NCBI GenBank assembly: GCA_014529385.2
Contig: CM043962.1
Span: forward strand, 125,720,470-125,784,469
Length of the DNA: 64,000 bases
Source of the DNA: Adiantum capillus-veneris
Taxonomy: Eukaryota; Streptophyta; Polypodiopsida; Polypodiales; Pteridaceae
Direction of reading: 5' to 3'
In this document: piece by piece, positions 47,124 through 60,409 of the stretch
Position numbering within the stretch: the stretch's first letter is position 1
Layout of the letters: every line of letters starts with the position of its first letter
The notes under the pieces: generated by a model
Seen by the model: the letters and a program-made list of their open reading frames with translations, nothing else
What the model was told of the DNA's origin: nothing
Database searches by the model: none
Made by a program: the position numbers and the translations under genes

Positions 47124-47491
47124 AGCACCAAAGGTGCCAGCATAGGGAAGGAAAGTGGTGTTCTTCCCTCCCTCTTTGAACTTCTTTAGCTTATTGGACC
47201 TTCTCCATATCGGATAGAACTTGCGATGGCCTTTCCTCTGGGGCTCTTTGAGAGAAGAGCCGCTACCTTCATTGGAATATGAGGAAGTTGATGAAGATGG
47301 AGAAGAGGGTGACCTCTTTCTCTCCTTTTCCTTTATTTGGTACCTCTCTTCCCTTTTGTGATAACGAGGAGGAGGACTTTGCAGTGATCTTTCCCCCTTG
47401 GGGGAAGTTGAAGATCGTTGAGGCTGCCGTCTTAGAGACTTTGTCTTTCTTCTTGGATGGAGGTAAGCCCGCTAGTAAACATTTAAGCGCT

Positions 47492-47878
47492 TCATGGGTT
47501 CTCCTCTTCTCTCACCGTAGAGAGCCCTCTCTTGGAAATCTCATGAAGAGACTTCTCAGGTGCTCTCTCTTTTGGGGGAGTTTGGAGAATCCCATAACTA
47601 TGAAGTTGTTGGAAAACTTCGCCTTGTAGGAATGGGTTTGCCATAGCTTGTTGCAGCTTAGAAACAAGACATTTGATAAGCATGGGAGCATCATCATTAG
47701 CACTTTCATGTGCAAAATCAAAGCTATCAATGTTCATTCTACTCTCTTGATTATTGTCAGCCATGTTAACAAAATTTATGTTTATACTTAGTGTATGCTT
47801 TGGCAATACAAAACCTTTAGTTGCCACTCCTCTTAGCCTTTGAAAATCGGCTCTTAAGTATCTACACCCACGGCTCAA
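47492..47878 (-). pseudogene. Gypsy Gag N-terminal part
   Basis: The probable native start is the internal Met of MADNNQESRMN, about 39 codons into the frame. It ends in a stop before the Gag core at 47123 and is separated from it by a frameshifted linker, so Gag is split. It lies about 300 bases downstream of the primer site on the minus strand, as expected. Confidence 0.7.
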
Positions 47879-48166
47879 AGTGGTTAATTATAGAGAGTAG
47901 AGGAGTAGGTCTAACATAGCAGAGTTGCCAAGGGCTAGCTCCTTTCGGACTTCTTATGGCTCAATAATGGTAAAGCCGTAGGCAAGTCTAAAAAGACTCC
48001 ATTATTAAGTCCAAAGCTCCCGAGGTGTGCACCATCCCCCACATAGTGGACTTAACAAAACCGATATTAGATCCCAGTTCCACTTACCCTATTATAATTA
48101 ACAACATCAACCATTTATAGGCTACTTAAGGACCCCTCTTCTTAAGCAAGAAAAGAGAAACCAAAT

Positions 48167-48178
48167 GCTCTGATACCA
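48167..48178 (-). promoter_or_regulatory. Primer binding site of the gypsy element
   Basis: The minus strand reads TGGTATCAGAGC, directly next to the LTR at 48180; complementary to initiator tRNA-Met. Confidence 0.92.
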
Positions 48179-48179
48179 A

Positions 48180-50192
<2,013 letters not shown>

Positions 50193-50915
50193 TAGGGTTT
50201 TCTCCTCATGTAAACTCCAGCGCACTTGAGAGCACACTTACACATTGGACTTCACCTTATTGGCGATTACGAAAAGAACTGTAGGGAGGGTCTGGGGTTT
50301 GCAAAGATAGAAGAGGATCACACCCAGGGAGGCAAGTGTAGACCAAGAATTATGAGAGTGGGTCATAGTAGTGGAAAAGAAGGGACACCCAGGGAGGTGA
50401 GACAGACATGCATGCATAAGCATCTTAAGGGTGCTAAGGTGAGGCTAGGGCATCCCCACACTTAGAAGGGGAAATATTCTAGGGACCCACAAATTTAGGG
50501 AGTGTGAATCACAAAAGATAACAGCACCAACGTGGAACAAAAAAGACACCTAGGGAGGTGAGATAAAAATGGAAGGTAGGGAGAAAGTGCACTCAGGGAG
50601 GTGGAAGGGGAAAATACAATGGACCCTGGTGAGGATTTGGGGGGTATCCCCACACTAAAAACTTTACTGGCATAGTAAATGAATGTCTGGATGAGTGCAA
50701 GGCAACATCCAAGGAGGTGGTGATTCAAGTAAAGAAAAAGGGAAAAGAAAGGTAGGACATTGAGGAGATCACCAAGGGAGGTGATGTAGAAAGGAAATTA
50801 GAAGCCACCAAGAATTATGAAGGAAAAATAAGTCGCTGCCACCAGGAAGGGGGAGGTTGTGGAGCATCCTGCCACCATTGGAGAAAAAGGGTTACTATAA
50901 AGACCACAATGAATA
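50193..50915 (-). other. Gypsy 3' non-coding region with (C)AGGGAGGTG motifs
   Basis: No gene. The motif AGGGAGGTG or AAGGAGGTG recurs irregularly (about 50392, 50553, 50596, 50713, 50774). It adjoins the integrase end at 50922, so it is probably the 3' region of the minus-strand gypsy element, cut at 50193 by the insertion of the 7-kb element. Confidence 0.5.
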
Positions 50916-50921
50916 TGACTA

Positions 50922-51176
50922 CTAAGAATGCTTGAAACCCTGGCTGGGATGAGGGCTTTGATTGTCAAGATGGGGAGGGTGGGTAGTACTTCTTGAGTCT
51001 ATATCCATTGATAGGAAAGGGTTCTTGACTGCCATCAAGTACTTGAATTTGAAATGAGCCATTGGGGAACGCTTGAATCCTTTGAAAGGGCCCATCAATC
51101 TTTGTTGTGGAAACTTTCCATAGAGAGAATCATAGGCCAGGACTAGGTCACCTTCTTTGAGGAGTTTGGGTTTCAA
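50922..51176 (-). pseudogene. Gypsy integrase C-terminal segment
   Basis: The minus-strand frame reads LLKEGDLVLAYDSLYGKFPQ then LMGPFKGF, the small beta-barrel that follows the integrase core in gypsy elements. The tail after it is frameshifted. Confidence 0.75.
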
Positions 51177-51551
51177 AAAACCATCATGGTATGCCTTTCA
51201 TCGTAGTTCTGTTGCTTCAATGCACCGCAGGGACATTCGGCGAATTTCATCTAAGCATTCCAAGTGGAGTAGTCTTTGTGCCAGTGATTCTTGATTTCCC
51301 AATCTTTCAGATATGGCCACTCGCAAAGAGGAAACTTTCCATAGAGAGAATCATAGGCCAGGACTAGGTCACCTTCTTTGAGGAGTTTGGGTTTCAAAAA
51401 ACCATCATGGTATGCCTTTCATCGTAGTTCTGTTGCTTCAATGCACTGCAGGGACATTCGGCGAATTTCATCTAAGCATTCCAAGTGGAGTAGTCTTTGT
51501 GCCAGTGATTCTTGATTTCCCAATCTTTCAGATATGGCCACTCGCAAAGAG
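51110..51551. repeat. 221-bp tandem duplication within integrase region
   Basis: Two copies, 51110-51330 and 51331-51551, that differ at about one base (CACCGCAG/CACTGCAG). The junction has GAGGA microhomology. It breaks the integrase frame and is recent. Confidence 0.95.
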
Positions 51552-51610
51552 GATAGTTCTAGCTCAATAGGAAAAATGGCCTCAGTACCATATACTAGTT
51601 GAAAAGGGGT

Positions 51611-52082
51611 TTATCTTGTTGTTACTTTGTGAGCAATCCTGTAAGCCCAGAATGCTTCGACCAATATATCATCCCAATCTCTTTTGTGTGCTGCAACTGT
51701 ATGTATCAGGATTGAGCAAAGGATCCTATTTGTGACCTCCACTTGTCCATTTGCACGAGGATAGTATGGAGTGGATTTCCTGTGAACGGATCTTGTAAAG
51801 TGTTGACAACTCCTCAATGATTTTGTTAACAAAATGTGCTCCGCGATTACTGACCAACTCTAAGGGACTTCCAAATCTAGTGATGATATTCTCGTATAGA
51901 AAAAGGGCTACATTTTCACCATCTGTTGTCCTCATTGCTTTTGCTTCACACCACTTTGTGAAATAGTCAGTGCATACCAATATATATTGGTTTCGTCGTT
52001 GTCGGGTGGGTTCAAAGGGCCCCACAAAATCTATGCCCCACTTCTCAAAGGGTTTTAATGGTAGGATAGGGGTCAATGGCAT
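51611..52082 (-). pseudogene. Gypsy integrase core
   Basis: Motifs: KPFEKWGIDFVGPF (first catalytic Asp), YILVCTDYFTKWCEAKA, and FGSPLELVSNRGAHFVNKII (second catalytic position Asn instead of Asp). Then, after a frameshift near 51780, STPYYPRANGQVEVTNR (catalytic Glu present) and WAYRIAHK. The pattern is that of Athila/Tat-like gypsy integrases. The Asp-to-Asn change and the frameshift make it inactive. Confidence 0.9.
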
Positions 52083-52099
52083 GGCTCCACTCTTTGGAG

Positions 52100-52510
52100 C
52101 TAGAATTTTCTTTTATTGTGCCCATACTGAGTGTGTGTATTACCATGTATACTAGCAGGCACATTATTATTATGTGTTTTCTTATCATCGGGGTCATCAT
52201 GAATATGTGCTTTCACTATGGCTTCCTCAATTGTTTTAGGGTCTTGGGTCTTGACATACTTCTTAAGTTCTGGAATCAGACGTCGTATGAACCCTTGTAC
52301 TTGTTGAAAGGTATCCAAGCCTTCCAACTTGAGGATGACATCCCGATAGTGAGAGATATATTCAAGGAGTGATGGATATTGGCGCATGGAGCACGTGTCC
52401 CAAGCGGTCCAATTCCGATCGGCCTCATTTGTAGGCAAAAATTCCTTGCTAAATATTGCTTCAAAGGCTGCCCAACTCTGTGGTATGATGTTCTTCTCCT
52501 TGAGAGACAT
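52100..52510 (-). pseudogene. Gypsy Gag fragment
   Basis: 136 codons: SWAAFEAIFSKEFLPTNE, SLLEYISHYRDVILKLEGL and QVQGFIRRLIPELKKYV, typical of the gypsy Gag core. It is followed within 20 bases by integrase, so the pol segment between has been deleted. Confidence 0.85.
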
Positions 52511-52770
52511 CCACCGTGGCTAACGGCCGCACACTCTTAGAAGCCTCCCCCCTTCGCCAAGGCGATCCTGTCAAGCCCAAGAGGGCGCCGTTTCGTGCAC
52601 CATAGCTCAGCTTTCAAAACAGGAAAGCGTGCTCGTTTTAGGTAGTCCCTTGCTAAATTTGGAAAAAGCCTTACAAAGGCCACGGGTCTCACCTAAAGGC
52701 CCTATTTTTAGGGGCAAAAAGTGACCACGCTTAAAAGAGAGAGTGGAAGAGAGACTTCTAGCTAACCTAA

Positions 52771-52782
52771 GCTCTGATACCA
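52771..52782 (-). promoter_or_regulatory. Primer binding site
   Basis: The minus strand reads TGGTATCAGAGC beside the LTR at 52784. Confidence 0.9.
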
Positions 52783-52783
52783 G

Positions 52784-52955
52784 TGTAAGAACTAGGGGAA
52801 ACTAAACTGAAGATCCTCCTCCCAACCTCCCTTTATATAGGCGGGCTCCTAGTCCCTTGCCCTAGACGGATCCCCTGTCCACACTGTCTAGCCCGACCCT
52901 TGGCCGTAGTCCATGACCATCCTAGTTCTTAGGTTACAGGGCCCTTGTCCTGACA
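52784..52955 (-). repeat. 5' LTR of the minus-strand gypsy element
   Basis: 172 bp, the same family as 36873-37047 in the opposite orientation. It shares the CCTATATAAAGGGAGG block (as its complement). Confidence 0.92.
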
Positions 52956-52959
52956 TCAC

Positions 52960-53870
52960 AACTAGAGGCCACATAGGACGGAGTTTTTCTATCTCTTGGT
53001 CAATCCGACAAGGATGTCTCTTGGTAGCTTATTTCTTTTGGTTTTTTGTTGAGGCCATGTTACTTTTAGTGTGCCACATGACACCACAATGGAGAGGTCT
53101 TGCTATGCCTTTGAATGGCTTGCCAAATTTGTTTGGATCAGGAGTATGCATATGACACTATGCTCTTTTTACATGATGACATAAACACTTTGGATGGTCT
53201 ACGTGACGCTCTTGCTACCTTTTTCTTGGCAAGTGGTGTACTCATCAATGGGCACAAGTCCTTTGGTTTTCTTGGAGGAGTTTATGAGGATTGTTAGTGG
53301 GGTATGCATGATAATTCCACATGGTTTCCCATAGCATAGACTTCCATATATTTGGGTTTTCATGTTGGCATTGATGTGTCTATTGAAAAACTATTGAGCA
53401 GCAAGTTCTATAGTCTATCAAGAGGAAGCTCTGCCATTAGTCTTCCTTGAATTTTCCTTTGAATGGCAAAGAACTTGTGGTGAATCAGGTACTTCTTACG
53501 ACGGCTTGGTTCACTACATCTTGCATGACTCTTTCCTCTGGATTCATGGCACGTTTGCGACGTGTGCAACGTTTTGTGGAGTGTCTTAGATGGATTTTAA
53601 TGAAACACGGACCCAAGTTCATTGGGACACAATTACATTGAGGCTTCATGATTATTGATCCAGAGATACAGAGCAAAGCATTATTTGCCAAGCTCATAGT
53701 GCACGGACTGTTTCCTGGAGTTGAGCCTTCGAAAACATTTATAAACCATGCTTTGTCATGGGCCTCTGTGTCTTCTCATTTCCTAAATTCACCCTTCACT
53801 TATGCATTTAAGATGTTTTGAAATGATTTTCTTTTTCTGAGATTGGGGACCTTTATGGCTCTTCTTTCAG
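52960..53870 (+). pseudogene. L1-type LINE RT relic (catalytic region and thumb)
   Basis: Plus-strand frames shift but give SISWSIRQGCLL (the QGCPLAP block), EAMLLLVCHMTPQWRGLAMP, then EYAYDTMLFLHDDINTLDG (the YADD site, here YAYD), ASGVLINGHKSFGF, NGKELVVNQVLLTTAWFTTS, and GFMIIDPEIQSKALFAKL near 53641-53700. This is the L1 order from RT motif B to the thumb and connection. It is dead from frameshifts, stops and the altered active site. Confidence 0.82.
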
Positions 53871-54022
53871 CTTATTATGATGAACCTCTTAAGATTCCTC
53901 CTGAGCAATGTTACATATCCCTCTCTTTCAGTAAAACAACTTGCAAGTTTTAAACGCATAAAAAATACACTTTATCTGCATTTCTCTACACCAACAGAGC
54001 AACGACGCCGATCTACAGACGC

Positions 54023-54090
<68 letters not shown>

Positions 54091-54935
54091 TGGCTTGCGA
54101 GGAGATATAGACACCCCCCCCCCCCCCCCAACACACACACACACACACACACACAGATATCTTTCTTGATCGACATGGAAGGGGTCAGTGAGAGAGAAAG
54201 AGTTGCATCTCTGAGAGATTCCACTCAGGGGGGTGTCACATTGGGGCGGGCGATGCCGAGGTGACGGGAAGCCATTTGTCCAACAAAAAGTGAAAGTTGG
54301 CCTCCCACTCATGCCAGAGGGGCGGCAACCCCCCCCCCCCCCCCCCCCCGGGCAACTTTTCCCCATGGGTGTCCAACTGCAAAAAGGCGAGGCGGGAGAT
54401 TTTTTCATGCGCGTTGCACTCTGTTAGGGAACGTCGAAACCAGAAGCTTTACCATTTGGTTGTCTCTCACTGGCTGCAGATAAAGGTCATCTTTTTTGTA
54501 ATCACCCCAATATGATTGCGCTTTGGTGGCCACAAGCGAGATGGGAGAGGGGCGGGTGCCAGCCTCACTTACGATTTTCCCCAAATCGTGTTGCAATACC
54601 TGCACGATTTGGGACTTCATCATGGAATACTCTTATTAGACGTTCGTGGTGGCGCATACTAGCTCTTCTTCAATTTTACTTTGCAAAATCTACAAGACTC
54701 CATTTTGCTCTACAACCCACCCATGTGCATGCCATTTAAAAAATCCCAAGGCAAGTGCTGATCTCTCAGAGATGTGGGGTTGCTTCTACTGTTCTCGGAG
54801 TTAACCATCTCACCCCCATGAGTTTGGATGCCTACTTTGCATCCTTTTTGACCTTTTTTATCTTCCACGGAAGCTGCCAAGAATTGCCTCAAGAATCTTT
54901 TCTCGGAATCGTGGTCACATACTGCCAAAGTCGAT
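53871..54935. other. Low-complexity and unassigned stretch
   Basis: A (GA)n tract at 54028-54088, C runs at 54113-54129 and about 54331-54350, and an (AC)n tract at 54130-54154. The rest has only short frames without recognisable domains. Confidence 0.7.
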
Positions 54936-55410
54936 GGATGGAAATTCTATGGACTTGAACCTCAAAATCATATTAAATTCAAAATGTTGTAAAGCAAGGG
55001 TGACACTCTCACGGTTCACAATTAGCCAACAACAAGCAAACCGACGGACATGCTTTGCTAGGCTGCAAACGTGTTTTCTCCTCATCAATGCTCGTCTACA
55101 TGACAGATGAACAGAGTGTTCTAGCACCTTTCCCCTACTCTCATCCTAGTTTAAGTGGTCGCTCAATTTACTTTACTCATAAAAATTTTAGGTTTGTTTC
55201 CCACAAGAAAACAAACGAGGAGGGAGACATCCCTACATAAGAAAAGAAGCCCGTAGGCTATAAAAAACTAGTTATTCCTACCTAATTTGCAAAATTTTTT
55301 GGTATAGCGATATACTAAAAAGAGCCTGGTTAAGATGTATAGCCTAGAGGCCCGTGAGCTATTCACGATCTTGAACATCCACACAAATTGTTTAATGCTA
55401 GCTAGCTCTC
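54936..55410 (+). repeat. Diverged repeat, copy 1 (partner 59020-59440)
   Basis: The blocks TTCTATGGACTTGAAC, GCAAACCGACGGACATGCTTTGC, CATCAATGCTCGTCTACA, AGGGAGACATCCC and TTCACGATCTTGAACATCC recur in the same order and strand, with substitutions and indels, at 59020-59440. Probably a LINE 3' region or an old duplication. Confidence 0.75.
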
Positions 55411-55985
55411 CACTGAGAGTGCTCCCCCATACTCCCATAACTTTAGAGGGCTCAACACCCATCGATGACCCTTTTGCAACGTGGCTAGAGTCCCATACCC
55501 CATGTTTGTAGGCAATATATACGACATCACTAGTGCATTTTTACAACGTACAGAAGAAGAATCACTTATATTGTTCCAGTCTAACTGGGTGGTGCAAGCC
55601 ATAAAGACGAAAGGTGATTGAAGCACCCCCCAACAAAATCACCAAGGTAAGTGACGATAACCATCGGTATTTCTAGCAGCGGGGTTTATTTGTAGTGGGC
55701 AAGCTATGGGAGCTCATATATTTGACGAAGGGCCCTCTAAAAGCCCATTATGGGGCCTCTGAGGGATTCCTCTAACCTTGCTAGAGGCTCTTATAAGGAG
55801 GCCTTCAAAAACTGCTAAAAGCACCTCGTAGCCTTTTGCAAGTTGCACTTGCCAAGTCCTACCTCTTCCATTAATTCTTGGAGCAATTTCAATAGGGAAG
55901 CTTCAACCACCCCCGAACTTATCTTGTGTTGGTATGGAAAGAAGCCCTATCAGTAGGAACTCTCTCCCCCTAAATTAATGTTGTT
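55411..55985. other. Unassigned spacer
   Basis: No recognisable gene. It may extend the repeat at 54936-55410 towards the LINE that starts near 55990. Confidence 0.4.
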
Positions 55986-55989
55986 GATA

Positions 55990-57096
55990 AATTGATCCAC
56001 AAAAAGGGCAAGGGAGGATCTCTCCAACTGGAGGCCTATTACTTGTCTGACTTTTGTATATAAAATTTTCTCCCTCTTTGTGGCTAGAAGGCTTAGTCCT
56101 CTGATGGATCAATTCATTTTGAAAGGAAAAAAAGGGCTTCATGAAGGGAAGGTTTATAGTAGATGCTATTATTGCCATGTGGGAAGGAATGGATTATGGA
56201 GCTGAATCAGATCAAGACTTCGCTTTTCTTAAAATGATAGAGCATATGATAGAATAGAATGCGAATTCATTTTGCACATGGGTTTAGGAAGAATGTCTAT
56301 TATTATGTTCATATTTTGTTTGGTAATGCCTCTGCTAGAATCTCCATAAATGAAACATTAACAGATCTGATTTCCCTACATAAATCTATAAGGTAAGGTT
56401 GTCACCTGTCACCTCTTTTGTGTGCTATCTCCTTTGATGCTCTGAGCTAGTTGGTCAGAGACTTTATGCAACAAGGTAAGATGAGAGCCATCAATGTACC
56501 AAGGGGTGTTGACCAATTATGTTTGCAATAGTTTGCAAATGCTGCTAATGTTGTGGTGAGAATTGATGCACAATCAAAATGCTTCTAGGATGCTTAGACA
56601 TATTCTGCTTGGCCAATGGCTCTTTGATAGATCATGCTAAAACAGGATACTATCAAATAGAGTTTGCCCATCAGTTGTTACTCAAGCTGGATGTAAGACA
56701 ATTGAGAATGGCCCGATTTTGAGATTGTTAGATATTGCTATGGGCTTCAATGTATGCTTCAAACAAAGGTGGAATTGGGTTTTGGACTAATTCAAGAAAA
56801 AGCTCTATACTTGGCAAAATCATCAACCTAACATCTCAGCAAGGGTTTTTGTGTTAAACCAGTATCTCCTTTCTTCCCTCATTTTTTTAATGATATGTTG
56901 AATGTCTTCTCAATACCAGTTGAACAAGGCTTTCAACCTTGTAAAAAGATTTTTATGGAAAGGCTCTCAAGACACCAACATAATTTCTATGGTTAAATCG
57001 CTGACTTGTTGCTTTGGAAAAGATAGGGGTGGTTTGGGAGTCTCGAACTGTCACGCACATCTAACCCTATGTGTACGTGGACAAGCTACTTCATGA
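55990..57096 (+). pseudogene. L1-type LINE RT relic
   Basis: The order of motifs in shifting plus-strand frames is DLSNWRPITCLTFVYKIFSL, FIVDAIIAMWEGMDYGAESD, DFAFLKMIEHM (first catalytic Asp replaced), GCHLSPLLCAISFDALS, QFANAANVVVRIDAQS (the YADD site lost), MGFNVCFKQRWNWVLD, KKLYTWQNHQPNISARVFVL and FNLVKRFLWKGSQDTNIISM. This is a nearly full L1 RT core in very decayed form. It ends near 57100, where LTR-like sequence begins. Confidence 0.85.
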
Positions 57097-57125
57097 CATG
57101 GGTTCAGTTAGCTAGATTAGGAAGT

Positions 57126-58011
57126 GTTCTGATACTTTTGTGAGTCTGTTCGCAGACCGTGCATGTCTAGACATTTAGAGTAGATGCATATCCCTTTGTT
57201 GCACACAGCATGATCATCAGATTACAATCATAACCCATCATGAGCATTTTTATAGTGCATAGACTTATTTTCCCTATTTTAGCCAATTTTCACTTATTAT
57301 TTTTAAGTGACTTTTGTTGGGAAACTGGGTAGGGCAATTTGAGTTAGGAAGTATATAAGAAATCCTAGTGCTAGCACTTTTGGGCAAAAGAAGCAGAGGA
57401 CCACCGTCAAATGTAACTTCTCAGCAAGAACCGCAAGGAAACCCTAGCGTTTTCAAGCAAGCAAGATCAGCCAACATTTTCATTTGCAAGCAGATCAGCC
57501 AAGGTTTTGCTTTTGCAGATCAAAACCGGTCCCATCAGAACACCTAGCGTTTTGGCATCAGATCACAGATCAACCTTAGCATTAGCAAAATCAACCCTAG
57601 CGTTTTGCAGATTCTCCGCGATAGAACCAGAATAGCATCAGCGTTTTCAGTTTTTAGCATCAAGACATCGCAATATAAGTCCCGAACCTCGCAGATCTCA
57701 CCTTCCCGCAGTAGATCCTCGCCGCACGGTCAGATCAACGAGCGTTTACAGTTTCAGCCCAGAAAATGCAGATTTCAACATCTGCGTTTTCAGCGAGTCG
57801 TCATCGCCGTCATCATCGACAGAGTCAAAATTCAGCAGATAAAAATTTGCAGATTTTAACCATTAGCGTTTTCAGATTTCAGCTCGTCTCGTCGTCATCC
57901 TCATCGTCGTCGACAAGTCCAAAGCATTGTAGAGATTTGTGCAATCAATAGTAGACCGCTCTCGCCATAGAGAGTGGGGCCTTCGGAGGAGGGTTTGACA
58001 ACATTCTGGTG
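57126..58011 (+). repeat. Candidate LTR or leader with AGCGTTTTCAG motif repeats
   Basis: It starts TGTTCTGATAC and ends GACAACA, with a TATA-like GTATATAAGAAATCC near 57350 and no coding frame. The motif (T/A)GCGTTTTCAG or a close variant occurs about seven times between 57445 and 57875 at irregular spacing. It lies between the LINE RT relic ending at 57096 and LINE C-terminal sequence near 58540, so it probably inserted into one LINE. No second LTR was found, so the boundaries are guesses. Confidence 0.4.
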
Positions 58012-58520
58012 TCGTATTCTTCTTTCTATCTCTCATTCTCAGTGTTTCCCACTTTGTTTGTGATCACTTGTACTCTCTCACTAAAGGAACGGAAGGCTCT
58101 CCCTTCCGTAAGCAAAAGGAACCTTGAGCAGAGTTCGGAGCACTCATCTTGAGCAAAGTTCAACATTCACTTCCGTTGCACCTTACACGAACATTCAACT
58201 CCTTTCGACCAAGCTGGCTAGAGCAAGTGGATTTTGAGAGCTACAACCCCTAAAGATTTCTTGGCCTTGCTAATCAAAAGAAATGTTCAGAATTTCCATT
58301 TGAAAGAGTAAAAAGCCTCGAGGGGTCTATCACCAACTGAAATTTTGGTTTCTATTGCTAATGTTGTTCCAAAGGGTGTTCTGATCTTGTTTGCATGTTT
58401 TGAAAAGCTTGGAACATCCAAAAAGCTTCATGGTCCCCTCCCAAAAGGTGGATGTTTTCTCTTAGCTCTTAAAAGGTAATCTTTTCTCATAACTCACGAG
58501 GGAATCTGGACAGGTTCAAA
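58012..58520. other. Unassigned, possibly leader of the candidate LTR element
   Basis: Non-coding sequence with a small inverted repeat (GGAAGGCTCTCCCTTCC near 58090). Confidence 0.4.
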
Positions 58521-58539
58521 GGCCAAGCATATTGGAGTA

Positions 58540-58975
58540 TCAAATGAAACCTACTGCAAATGTATACTTCAAGAAGAAACCTTACCTCATCTCTTTGTTA
58601 GCTGCAAACACAATTCTCAATGTAAAAAGGAGCTTCAAAAAGCCTCTGCTTCTGGTCCTCAATAGACTTCTTGGAGGGATTTCACAAGAAGTTTTCGACA
58701 AATTCTCACAATATTTCCCACATTGTGACTTACCTCAACGTCATGAGCTTTTGTGAGGGAGGCACCGCATACCTAGCTAGGTACGATTGGGGGTAGGGGA
58801 CCGCCGGCCCCGTGGGGGGGCCGGCGGTCCCCTACCCCCAATCGTACCTAGCTAGGTATGCGGTGCCTCTCGAGCAGAAGCTCATGATGTTATGCACTGT
58901 ATGAAAAACAATGAGAAAGGCTCCCTTTTCTTACATGAGAAAATTTCTAAATCTTCGTGTTTACTACTTGGTGAA
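58540..58975 (+). pseudogene. LINE C-terminal zinc-finger region, split by a hairpin
   Basis: The plus-strand frame near 58555-58625 gives KCILQEETLPHLFVSCKHNS, like the C-x2-C, ET-HLF, C zinc-binding end of L1-type LINEs. After the hairpin (58741-58887) a frame reads AHDVMHCMKNNEKGSLFLHE and LLLGEGKFMDILFGLVHP before a stop near 58975. The GC-rich palindrome separates the two parts. Confidence 0.55.
58741..58887. repeat. Near-perfect GC-rich palindrome (about 51-bp arms)
   Basis: 58761-58807 and 58821-58867 are exact inverted copies (47 of 47). The pairing extends inward through CCCC/GGGG (58808-58811 with 58817-58820), leaving a 5-base loop. Outside it, TCATGAGCTT (58741-58750) pairs with AAGCTCATGA (58878-58887) after a poorly matched collar. 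Each arm contains the palindrome ACCTAGCTAGGT and ends near the loop in GACCGCCGGCCCC-type sequence. It is far more GC-rich than its surroundings. Confidence 0.97.
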
Positions 58976-59019
58976 GGCAAATTTATGGATATCCTCTTTG
59001 GACTTGTTCATCCTTGACA

Positions 59020-59440
59020 ATGAATGCAATTCTATGAACTTGAACTTCAAATCATGTTGACTTCAAAATTGTTACATGACAAGTCTCACCATTACCACAT
59101 GCAAACCGAGCGGATATGCTTTGCAAGCATGCTTCTCCTCATCATCTACACGAGGAATGAACACAGCATTGCACTAGCTTTCCCTACTTCTAGTTTTAAA
59201 TGGTGGGTTAGTCTACTTTAGTGAAGGTCTGTTGCCCACAGGCAAGCAAAAGAGGAGGAAACAGCCAAATGCACGACCGAGGGAGACATCCCAAGACAAG
59301 AGAAAAGAGGCCCATATAATGTGGACATTGATATCGCAATATAGCAAAGAGAACACTTTATGTAGTCAAGATGTACAGCCTAGGGGCCGGCAGGCTGTTC
59401 ACGATCATGAACATCCCCACGATTTGCTCAATGCTAGCTA
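59020..59440 (+). repeat. Diverged repeat, copy 2 (partner 54936-55410)
   Basis: Same order of blocks as the first copy. It lies between the LINE C-terminus and the 3' side of the DUF599 gene. Confidence 0.75.
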
Positions 59441-59578
59441 GTCACACAATACAGATGCAGCACTGTACAAACATAGAGCAATCATGCTCGATAGTGGTAA
59501 GACAATCAATGGATCTTGCCGAGGCTTTTGAACAATTGGGGGACTAGAAGGAACAATCGCGGCAAAGGCCATAAAATT

Positions 59579-60150
59579 TTATGATCTTGTCATGCCCTCA
59601 CCCGATTCCACATCCTGAGGTGAAGCGATGCTCACTGTTTGTTGAAATCCCTTTGCTGTGTCTAGAAAATGAAACAATGTTGCCATGATTACTGAGGTTA
59701 CAAACATAGGAATAGGTCCGAAGAACCACAAAAACAAGGGAATTGAGAAGTAAAATGCCCGCAACCCAATAGACCAAAATTGCCCTGCCCTCACCATAGA
59801 CTCATTGACATAATCAGGGGCGAGTCCCGGTGTGCATGCCCCCAGCGGTATGTTTATCAAAAAGCTCACATGGCTATAGTATCTCACTGATTGCACATTG
59901 CATAAAAAGGCCACGATGAAGCATATCAGTACACACAATAGCTTTGTTGATAATGTGATGTTTTTGCTGCCACCAAGGAACATGCTTCTTTGCTGCAAGC
60001 TGTTGCTGCTCCCATCGTTGTTAACTAGCACAGCCAGCACCGAACATAATAAGATGGCTGCTGTTGCAAGAAGCGTGGATGCCATTATGTTGTTCCGTAG
60101 TGTTTGCACTGCCAAAACTCCATTTTTCAAGCCATCCTGGTCACAACAAG

Positions 60151-60189
<39 letters not shown>

Positions 60190-60342
60190 ATAACAGGTCT
60201 TGAGTTCAACTCTCATCGTCGGATGGATCTTTAAGGTAGTTTCCTACGACGTTAAAATTCTCTTCTTCTTCTCTCTCTCTCGTCCAAGACTTGTCGGATA
60301 GATCTTTGAGGTCTCTTGGGATTGTTCTTACGATGTTAAAAC

Positions 60343-60409
<67 letters not shown>

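Larger units (their letters stand above)
50922..52955 (-). mobile_element. Minus-strand gypsy element, internally deleted
   Basis: From right to left: LTR 52955-52784, primer site GCTCTGATACCA complement at 52782-52771, Gag 52510-52100, integrase core 52082-51611, and the integrase C-terminal part 51176-50922. Protease, RT and RNase H are absent between Gag and integrase. The matching 3' LTR was not found, probably lost or beyond the 7-kb insertion at 50193. Confidence 0.88.
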
